Positions 47,096 to 55,403 of a stretch of DNA of 64,000 bases are shown here, one piece after another. Made by a program: the position numbers and the translations under genes. The stretch is taken from NCBI GenBank assembly GCA_016708265.1, contig JADJGA010000012.1:841001-905000 (forward strand), in the 5' to 3' direction. This DNA is from Saprospiraceae bacterium (GTDB lineage Bacteria; Bacteroidota; Bacteroidia; Chitinophagales; Saprospiraceae). How positions within the stretch are numbered: the stretch's first letter is position 1; each line of letters opens with the position of its first letter. The notes under the pieces were generated by a model. That model made no database searches, was not told where the DNA came from, and saw only the letters and a list, made by a program, of their open reading frames with translations.

Positions 47096-47901
47096 TAAAA
47101 TATCAGGCCTATCTTAAGGCTAAAGAATGAATTAGGAAAATAAGTCTGATCGAAATAATCAGTTACGAAGTATATATCACCAGGGTTATCTTTTCTGTTG
47201 AAATATTTCATTCCTCCTCCGCCATCAAAAGTGACGGAAAAATTGAAAAAAACATCATCGGAATTGATATCCAGGATGCTGCCTAATGTGATGCCATATC
47301 CAAGACTGCCATTTCCTCCTTTTGACTTCGAATCAACAGTTTCTCCATATTCGATATTTTTTGTGCTTATCATTCCAAAAAGATACCGGAATCTCAAATC
47401 AAGCTGACAATATGGATTAAAAATCGAATAACTTCTCTTTGAGAAATATCTCCCTCCGGTATATAATGTCAGGAAATGTGTAAGAAAGGATTCTTCCCAT
47501 TCATCACCGTAACCATCAACAGGAGTTGCATTATAGTAAGTGTAAGCTTCGCTGCCATAAAATGAATAATTCAATCCCAGCAATCCATATAGTGGTGTTT
47601 TATCTTTAATTTGCACGGAATAAGCAAGATCTAATCCCAAAGGCTTATGCTTAAATTTTCTTTTATTCTGAAAAATGGGAAAAGCTGCTGAAAAACCTAT
47701 GTCTCCCATCCGGCTGAAATTTCTTTCTGATTCATAATTTTCTTCATAATAATATTCATCGTTATAATCTTCATCTTCAGTAAAATACATATACGAAGAG
47801 TCCATATCTGTACTATCATTATTTTCAGGTTGTGCACTTGAAAAATAAGGTATCAATAGCAAAAAAGCAAGTTTTAAGAAAATGATGCTCTTCCGGGACA
47901 T
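47092..47901 (-). CDS. Predicted outer-membrane beta-barrel protein
   Basis: A 269-residue protein with a signal peptide ending SSAQ and an acidic, tyrosine-rich segment (EDEDYNDEYYYEENYESE, residues ~43-60). Alternating aromatic strands follow and end in LKIGLIFY, as in small outer-membrane barrels of Bacteroidota. No specific family is recognised. It lies between the propeller-OmpA gene (10-nt gap) and the pseudouridine synthase (overlap), so all three form an operon. Confidence 0.7.
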   Translation of the reverse strand: MSRKSIIFLKLAFLLLIPYFSSAQPENNDSTDMDSSYMYFTEDEDYNDEYYYEENYESERNFSRMGDIGFSAAFPIFQNKRKFKHKPLGLDLAYSVQIKDKTPLYGLLGLNYSFYGSEAYTYYNATPVDGYGDEWEESFLTHFLTLYTGGRYFSKRSYSIFNPYCQLDLRFRYLFGMISTKNIEYGETVDSKSKGGNGSLGYGITLGSILDINSDDVFFNFSVTFDGGGGMKYFNRKDNPGDIYFVTDYFDQTYFPNSFFSLKIGLIFY

Positions 47902-47911
47902 AATAATTTAT

Positions 47912-49699
47912 TTAATTCTTACCTATACCGAGAATTTTGAGTTCGACTCTTTGATTCTTTCTCCTTCCATCAACAGTGTCGTTGGAAGCAATGGGAAATC
48001 TTTTGCCATAACCTTTAAAACTGACCCTGTTTCGGTCCATACCTCTGTTTATCAGGTATTCAGCAATATTTTTTGCCCTCATAGATGATAATCTGTCGCA
48101 ATAATCATCCGGAGGAATATTATTGGTATGGCCACCGATTTCTACAAAAATATCCTGGTTCTCAGTCAGGAAATTAAAAACCTCATCTAGTACCGGCTTT
48201 GATGAGTTGGTTATTTCAACTGAATCTGCAAGGAAATAAAGGTTTTCAATTTGCAGTACCTGACCTACTTTTATATCTTTAGCTTCAAAGTCTGCAAATG
48301 TAGATTCACCTTCTACAGTGAAATCTGTTTCTGCATAACATCCAAAAACATCAGTTACCTTTGCTAAATGCTGTCCCGGGAAAACATCTGTAGCAGGATT
48401 CTCAGTTACTATTCCATCTATTTCGAGTCTGAATCCGGGAGTTCCTCCTGTAATGTCAAAACTGACAGAACTTCTGTTGTCTGTAGGGTTTTTATTTATT
48501 TTGTTTACAATTATGCTCAGTTTAGTCGGCTGATTGAGGGTTATGAATTTTATGATAGTATCTTTTTTGGGTTCTGTCACGGTAACACTATAATCTCCTG
48601 CAAGCAGGTTTTCAAGGTTTCTCACATCACTTTCTCCTGTTGACCAATTAATGCTAACATTTTTTGTTCCCCCTTTGATCATCAGTTTTATGCTTCCGTC
48701 ATTTTCTTCAAAACAGGTAGGTTGCTGACTTATAAGCACAATATTAAGAGGAATTCTCTGCTTTGTCTGTTGCAGATGATCTTTGAATCCAACAGTATAC
48801 AGACCACTGTCATTTGTACCTATCCATACCCTGTCCTCCTTATCAATTGCGAGTGCATTGCATTTTTGCGCAATCAGACCAAGATCACTACCAAATTTTT
48901 CAATATTGTTACTATAAGGGTCAAATCTCACAAGAATATCTGAAGCGATTATAAGCCTGCCTCGTGAGTCTATGACCAGATCATTTACAACACCTTTTTT
49001 CAGATCTTTTTTCAGATTTAATTTGTACCACCTGTTTGCCTGATTAATATTATCTATGTTCCACAATTCTTTATCAGTCAATACCCAAAGGCCTTCACTA
49101 TTTTCAAAAATACCTTCGAAGGAATGATTTTTTTCGTAGTTTTTCCAGTTTTCACCCAGCACTCTCAGTATTCCGTTACGGGTTCCTATCCAGGTCACAC
49201 CGTGATCATCATAATGGATGAAGTTTATTTGTTTAGACACGAGTACTGAATTATTTGGAGTAAAATGCCTTGTGACTTTATTTGTTTTAAGATTTACAAC
49301 ATAAATGCCATCATTCGAGCCAAGCCATAATTCATCTTTGATTTTTTCAAGAGCGGATATCTTAACTGTTTTATCTCCGATGTAATAATTGGTAGAAGGT
49401 TTTAATGAATTTGAAAAAAGGTTATCTCCACCTATATAAAATGAATTATTCTTAAAATCAGATAATGATTGAATATACTTGCCTGGAATGATTGATCTGG
49501 ATTCAACACCTACGGAAGGAACATAATACAGTCCTTCATCTGTAGCAACATAAGAACTGATTCCATCTCCTAAGACGATATCATTGATCTTTAAATTCTG
49601 AGGTAAACCTTTATACTGGTTAATTTCATATTTTTGCTGAGCAAACAACTGTGAAAAAACCAGCAATATTGATAACGCATAAAAAAGTCTTCCGGACAT
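47912..49699 (-). CDS. Beta-propeller / SprB-repeat / OmpA fusion protein
   Basis: A 595-residue protein with a signal peptide (ending LFAQ). A two-component-regulator-type propeller (~25-310; repeats such as LWLGSNDGIYVVN, TWIGTRNGILRV, VWIGTNDSGLYTV) comes first. A SprB-like repeat follows (~325-400; PTCFEENDGSIKL...SWSTGE..VRNLENLLAGDYSVTV). The C-terminus (~490-590) is an OmpA peptidoglycan-binding domain (IFVEIGGHTNNI, LSSMRAKNIAEYLINRG, GRRKNQRVELKIL). It probably links the outer membrane to peptidoglycan. A -7-like box TATTTTTG is at 49785-49778. Confidence 0.88.
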   Translation of the reverse strand: MSGRLFYALSILLVFSQLFAQQKYEINQYKGLPQNLKINDIVLGDGISSYVATDEGLYYVPSVGVESRSIIPGKYIQSLSDFKNNSFYIGGDNLFSNSLKPSTNYYIGDKTVKISALEKIKDELWLGSNDGIYVVNLKTNKVTRHFTPNNSVLVSKQINFIHYDDHGVTWIGTRNGILRVLGENWKNYEKNHSFEGIFENSEGLWVLTDKELWNIDNINQANRWYKLNLKKDLKKGVVNDLVIDSRGRLIIASDILVRFDPYSNNIEKFGSDLGLIAQKCNALAIDKEDRVWIGTNDSGLYTVGFKDHLQQTKQRIPLNIVLISQQPTCFEENDGSIKLMIKGGTKNVSINWSTGESDVRNLENLLAGDYSVTVTEPKKDTIIKFITLNQPTKLSIIVNKINKNPTDNRSSVSFDITGGTPGFRLEIDGIVTENPATDVFPGQHLAKVTDVFGCYAETDFTVEGESTFADFEAKDIKVGQVLQIENLYFLADSVEITNSSKPVLDEVFNFLTENQDIFVEIGGHTNNIPPDDYCDRLSSMRAKNIAEYLINRGMDRNRVSFKGYGKRFPIASNDTVDGRRKNQRVELKILGIGKN

Positions 49700-50108
49700 A
49701 TAAGGAAATTTTGAATATTTAGATTAATCAATTGTAATATTTAATACTCTTTTTTTACTAAAATATTACATTTTCAGCAAAAATATAAAAAAAATGTAAT
49801 AAATATCAGTGAATTCTTTTTTTTGGATGTACAAATTGCAGAAATACTATTAAGTGATTTCCATTTTATCCTTAAAACTTCAAAAAGCTTCCAATAAATC
49901 AAACATCATAATTATATGTTGAAAGTATAATGTCATTGTGTATAATGGGTCATCAACTTTTGCCTGATGAAATACTGTTTAAGTACTGATTTTCAGGAAT
50001 AGCTCTCCCTAAATTCATCAGTGCTTATAATAAATGTTACGTTCATGACTTCCAAATTTTGAAACCACCAAAAATAATAAAAAATCTTCTTCAAAAAAAA
50101 TGTAATAC

Positions 50109-50139
50109 TTTGATTTTTTAATTTTTTAAAGTAACTTTG
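50109..50139 (+). promoter_or_regulatory. Promoter of adhesin 1 (TTTG-19-TAACTTTG)
   Basis: TTTG at 50109-50112, a 19-nt spacer and TAACTTTG at 50132-50139 match the -33/-7 consensus closely. The ATG is 192 nt downstream, so the transcript has a long leader. The same TAACTTTG stands at the same distance before adhesin 2. Confidence 0.7.
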
Positions 50140-50164
50140 TATTCAGAAAAGAAGAATTCCATTC

Positions 50165-50209
50165 CTGTCCTGCCAGAGTGATATTTCCGGATTTTGATAT
50201 GCCGGACAG
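50165..50209 (+). promoter_or_regulatory. Conserved leader hairpin, adhesin 1 copy
   Basis: The 9-nt arms CTGTCCTGC (50165-50173) and GCCGGACAG (50201-50209) pair except for one position. The counterpart at 55237-55281 keeps the pairing with different bases. The 27-nt loop shares GAGTGATAT and ATTTTGATAT with it. Confidence 0.55.
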
Positions 50210-50218
50210 AAAAAGATC

Positions 50219-50251
50219 ATGATTGATATAGTGAGTTTATGTTGGATGTAA
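50219..50251 (+). CDS. Possible leader uORF (10 codons), adhesin 1
   Basis: ATG 50219 to TAA 50251 encodes MIDIVSLCWM. A similar short ORF occupies the same place before adhesin 2 (55291-55326). Both share GTGAGTTT and end near GATG..TAA. It might be a regulatory leader peptide. Low confidence because the ORF is short. Confidence 0.25.
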   Translation: MIDIVSLCWM

Positions 50252-50331
50252 TATTGCTGTTCGAGTTTGACTCTGAAGCAAAAATAAGCAAGATAATATA
50301 CTTTGCAAACATACTAATAAAAACGACTACC

Positions 50332-53300
50332 ATGAAAACTTTAAGATTCATTTTCGTGATTGCGATAGTGATTCACTTCGCTTTTTTTGCCACATCCCAA
50401 GGCAATGTAGGAATTAACAACGACAATTCAACCCCTGATGCCAGTGCCATCCTCGATGTGAAGAGCGCAAGTCTTGGAATATTGGTGCCCCGAATGAATA
50501 CTACCCAAAGAAATCTGATTTCATCCCCGGCCAATGGACTGCTGGTGTTTGATACGGATGTGAAGAATTTCTTTTTTTTCAATGGGTTCATTTCTTCGTG
50601 GATTGAGATCAGACCTGATGTTTCGTACCTGGCTGGAGCAGGTATTTCAATAGCAGGAACTACTATCAGCAATACAGGAGATATAAATCCTGCTGATGAT
50701 ATCACCACTGGCACTAATTCCGGAGGTGATCTGAGCGGCACTTTTTCAAACCTTCAGATTGCCTCAAATGCTGTGACTACGGCAGAGATTGCTGATGGAA
50801 CTATTCTTCAGGCTGATCTGGCAGACAATGCTGTGACCAAAATAAAGATGGCAGACAATGCAGTCGGCAATGCCGAAATGGATGATAATGCTGTCGGTAG
50901 TTCTGAGGTCATTAATGGTAGTATAGCAAATATTGATCTTGGTACTGATGCGGTCAATTCAGGAAATATTGTCCAGACAATGCGGTGACCAATTTAAAGA
51001 TGGCAGATAATGCAGTCGGTAATGCTGAAATGGCTAATAATGCGGTTGGAAGTAATGAAATCATTGATGCCAGTATAACAGTTCCAGACATGAGCTTTAC
51101 AGGGGCTGCAACAGGAAGGGTACTAACTGCTACCGGTACTACCACCGCAACATGGCAGGTACCTGCAGTTCAGACAAAACTGGCAGATACAGATGGTGAT
51201 ACAAAAATACAGGTAGAAAAAATTTCAGATGAGGATATTATCCGTATGGACCTGGGTGGGAGTGAAAACATGGTCATTAAACCGGAAAGAATTGAATTGT
51301 ACCAACCCGGCTACAATACAAAAATAGGCCAGTTACCTGGATCTGTATTTGTTCTTCTTGGAACAGGAAGTGGCAATGCAGCCTACGGTGCAAATGCGTT
51401 ATTATCAAATTCGACAGGTGATCTAAATGTTGCTTATGGTATGTGGGCTATGAATGACAACACCACAGGCTCAAATAATACTGCGATTGGCATATCATCA
51501 TTGAAAAAAAACACAGCTAATCACAGGAGTACAGCAATCGGATACCTTGCAATGCTAAATGCCGATGACAGAACACCAGGAAGAGAAACGTTTAACACAG
51601 CTGTGGGTTACGAATCATTGAAAGGCAGTGGTACTTCTGCTGACAATACAGGTCAATATAATACAGCAGTTGGAGACCAGACGATGAATTCGAATACATC
51701 AGGAAATTCCAACTCTGCTTATGGAAGATCAGCCCTGTATTCCAATACAACAGGTTATCACAATACTGCCAATGGCTCCAGTTCCCTTTATTCTAATACC
51801 ACAGGGTATCACAACACTGCTAATGGGTCAAATGCATTATATAGCAATGTTGCCAATTACCGCAGCACAGCTATCGGCTATTATGCAATGTATTATGCAG
51901 ATAATACAACAACTGCAGCAGCTACTTATAACACTGCTGTTGGTACTGAGGCACTCAGAGGTAGTGCAACAGCAGCAAATAATACAGGAAAATATAATAC
52001 TGCAGTTGGTGATGCTTCAATGTTCTCTAACACTTCCGGGAATTATAATGCTTCTATTGGCAGGAGTACTTTGTATAATAATACGAGTGGAAGCAGGAAT
52101 TGCGCTTTAGGTATGGATGCTTTATTCAGTAACAAAGCTAAAAGCAGGAGTACTGCCGTTGGATACCAGGCTATGTATTACGCTGACAATATAGCAACCG
52201 GCTCTCCGGAATCCTTTAATACGGCATTAGGGTATGAAGCACTTAAAGGTAGTACCACCGCAGCAAACAATAACGGGCAGTATAATACCGCAGTAGGTGA
52301 CCAGGCATTGTTTTCCAATACTACTGCAGATTTTAATACAGCAACGGGTGCGGCTACTTTATACTCTAATACCACAGGTCGGCAAAATACGGCAACAGGA
52401 TATGGTTCGTTGTATTACAGCACAACCGGAGATTATAACACAGCTATAGGATATTATGCCCTTTATTCAAATAAAGCAAATGGAAGAAGTACAGCCATAG
52501 GTTATAATGCGATGGGAAATGCAAATAGTACGACAACAGGAATAAGTACTTATAACACTGCTTTGGGTGCTGAAGCACTTGAAGGTAGCAGTACACCAGC
52601 AAACAATACAGGTACCAGTAATACTGCAATTGGAGATCAGGCATTAAACTTAAATTCCAGTGGAAGTGACAACACAAGTACTGGCTACAGATCTTTGGCT
52701 TCAAATAGCACAGGACTAAGAAATACTGCTCATGGCACCCGTGCACTTGAAAATAATACAACAGGGAATTACAATACTGCAAATGGAAATTATGCACTTT
52801 ATACCAACACGACTGGTGACAATAATATAGCAAATGGTTATGGAGCACTTTACTTGAGTACTTCAGGCGATTCTAACATTGGGATAGGCATCTTATCACT
52901 TTATAGCAATACAACTGGTTATTCAAACATCGGTTTGGGAGGCAAGACTCTTTACTATAATACTGAAAAGAGCAATCTTGTAGCTGTTGGAGACAGTGCA
53001 CTGTATTATAATGGTACAGGATCTACGCAGGTTTATCATGCATCAGGCAATACAGCTATTGGCAGCAAGACATTATATTTCAATACAACAGGGTATTATA
53101 ATACAGCCACTGGATATCAGGCACTTTATAATAATTCTACCGGTTCTTCAAATACTGCCAATGGATATCAGGCTCTGTTTTCCATCAGGGGAAATTACCG
53201 GACAACAGCAATAGGTTACCAGGCAATGTATTATGCTGATAGCAGAACTACGGGAATAGCATCGCAAAACACTGCCGTCGGATATGAAGCACTTAAAGGA

Positions 53301-55001
53301 AGTTCGACACCTTCAAATAATACCGGAATAAATAATTCTGCATTAGGAGATAGAGCATTATTTTCAAATACTTCAGGAGTAGAGAATACTGCTCTGGGTG
53401 CAGGTTCATTATATAGCAATACTACAGGAGACAGGAATACAGGAATCGGTAATAATGTCCTTGGTTACAATACCTCAGGTTCAGATAATACAGCAATTGG
53501 CAATGCTTCACTTTTGGATAACACTACAGGTAATTACAATACCTCACTTGGAAGTTATGCATTACATTTTAATCATGCCAAATCACGTAACACTGCCATC
53601 GGATATAATGCTATGAGATATGCCGATGACACTGAAGTTGAATCGGGAAGTTATAATACAGCAGTTGGAGCAGATGCTCTGAGAGGAAGTTTAACAATGG
53701 CTGATAATACCGGGATTTTTAATACAGCAATAGGAGATCAGGCAATGCTTTCTAACAAATCTGGTTCGTACAATACAGCAATTGGAGCAGATGCCCTTTA
53801 TTCAAATACAATAGGTGAATACAATACCGTCAATGGATATCATGCTCTTTATTCCAATACAGAAGGTACATCTAACACTGCACAAGGTTACTATGCTCTT
53901 CATTCAAATACTATTGGTGATTTAAATACTGCTATTGGTAAATCTGCTCTTAATTATAACATAGCTAATAGCAGAAGCACTGCTATTGGATATCAGGCCA
54001 TGTATTATTGTGATAATCAAAGCACAACAGTTACTAATACTTATAACACAGCCATAGGATGTGATGCTTTGAGAGGAAGCATAACTCCTGCCAATAATAC
54101 AGGCAGGTACAATACAGCAATTGGAGACCAGGCGATGTATTCAAACACCTCTGGTGACAATAACTCATCAACTGGATATCTTGCACTTAGGACTAACTCC
54201 AATGGTAGTAGCAATACTGCAAATGGGGCATCTGCTCTTTATGGTAATACAACTGGTAGTAGCAATACTGCAAATGGGGCATCTGCTCTTTATGGAAATA
54301 CAACTGGATTTCAAAATACTTCTGTTGGTGCAAATTCTTTGGTAATCAACACTACAACCAGTTACAATACAGCACTAGGTTACAATACCGGACCCAATGC
54401 CACAGGATTGTATAATACTACCTGCCTGGGCATTGATGCTACAGCTACTGGAGTTAATATGGTCAGGATCGGAAACACTTATGTTGCCTCAATTGGAGGT
54501 TATCAAAACTGGACAAACATCAGCGACGGCAGATTTAAGGAAAACATACAGGAAAATGTCCCGGGTTTGAGTTTTATTTCCAGGCTTCGTCCGGTTACTT
54601 TCCGTATAAACAGATCTGCAGTGAATGATTTTACCGGTCTTACTCAGAGAAAAGCAGAGCTTGCTGCCAAAGGAGAAGAACAGCTGACCGGAGATCCTTT
54701 GAGTGACATTACAACCGGTTTCATAGCCCAGGAAGTGGAACAGGCGGCACAAGAAGTTGATTTCAACTTCAGTGGAGTTGACAAACCCAAAAACGACAAG
54801 GATATGTACGGACTCAGATATGCAGAGTTTGTCGTGCCATTGGTAAAAGCCGTACAGGAGCTGAATGAGCAGAATAAAGCATTGCAGGGTAGAATTGCAG
54901 AACTCGAGTCAGCGAATCAAAAACTGGAGGCAACAATTGACAAATATCAATCTCTTGAGAGCAGGCTTCAGGTACTTGAACAGTCAGCAGCTCAGAGATA
55001 A
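50332..55001 (+). CDS. Repeat fibre/adhesin 1 with S74 chaperone domain (frame-shifted)
   Basis: The signal peptide (MKTLRFIFVIAIVIHFAFFATSQ) and the shared N-terminal domain (GNVGINNDNSTPDASAILDV) are followed by tail-fibre repeats (ADNAVTKIKMADNAVGNAEM). Then come tens of 17-residue repeats (NTAxGxxALYSNTTGxx) with seven longer RSTAIGYxAMYYAD...NTAIGDQA modules. The C-terminus is a peptidase S74 chaperone (SDGRFKENI; Ser/Lys dyad) with a coiled coil. The frame breaks near 50971-50976: ORF A stops at TGA 50986, ORF B continues from 50985. One net missing base restores ~1556 residues. It is probably a trimeric surface fibre; the ligand is unknown. Confidence 0.75.
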
Positions 55002-55179
55002 AAGCAGTGAAACAGCATAAAAAGCTTAAGTCACTTTATTTATTGGGGGTAAGATATTAAGGTAACAAGGCAATATACCTTTTCCGGGTAACAAGCTTGC
55101 TCAGTTATTAAGTTTTATGAATAAATTAAGGAATAGTCCCGAATAATCCATGTAAAACTCATTAAACAAATAAAAGCCC

Positions 55180-55210
55180 TTGATTTTTGATTAGTTTTAG
55201 AGTAACTTTG
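55180..55210 (+). promoter_or_regulatory. Promoter of adhesin 2 (TTG-20-TAACTTTG)
   Basis: TTG at 55180-55182, a 20-nt spacer and TAACTTTG at 55203-55210. The ATG lies 193 nt further on, the same leader length as adhesin 1. Confidence 0.65.
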
Positions 55211-55236
55211 TATATATATAATGAAGAAATCCCTTC

Positions 55237-55281
55237 CTGCCCGGACTGAGTGATATGCCTGTATTTTGATATTCCGGGTGG
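55237..55281 (+). promoter_or_regulatory. Conserved leader hairpin, adhesin 2 copy
   Basis: The arms CTGCCCGGA (55237-55245) and TCCGGGTGG (55273-55281) form nine pairs, two of them G-U. Against adhesin 1, position 4 changes from T-A to C-G and position 9 from C-G to A-T, so pairing is kept while bases differ. Confidence 0.55.
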
Positions 55282-55290
55282 AAAATGATC

Positions 55291-55326
55291 ATGAATAAGA
55301 GAGTGAGTTTCAGTTTGATGCCATAA
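55291..55326 (+). CDS. Possible leader uORF (11 codons), adhesin 2
   Basis: ATG 55291 to TAA 55326 encodes MNKRVSFSLMP, at the same place as the short ORF before adhesin 1. Only the VS codons and the region around the stop are alike. Low confidence. Confidence 0.25.
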   Translation: MNKRVSFSLMP

Positions 55327-55403
55327 TGAAGTTCAGGAATAGATCTGAGACTGACTTTGAACGGACAAAAACATTTAAAACATACTCATAAAAACGATCA
55401 ATC

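Larger units (their letters stand above)
49700..50331. other. Intergenic region with adhesin 1 promoter and leader
   Basis: The left 400 bp (49700-50100) are AT-rich with no recognised feature beyond the minus-strand promoter of the propeller-OmpA gene. From 50109 the sequence is homologous to 55180-55403 and holds a promoter, a hairpin and an upstream ORF, listed separately. Confidence 0.7.
55002..55403. other. Intergenic region with adhesin 2 promoter and leader
   Basis: The first ~175 bp show nothing recognisable. From 55180 on it is a diverged duplicate of the adhesin 1 leader, including promoter, hairpin and short ORF, and ends with the same ATACT.ATAAAAACGA sequence before the ATG. Confidence 0.7.
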
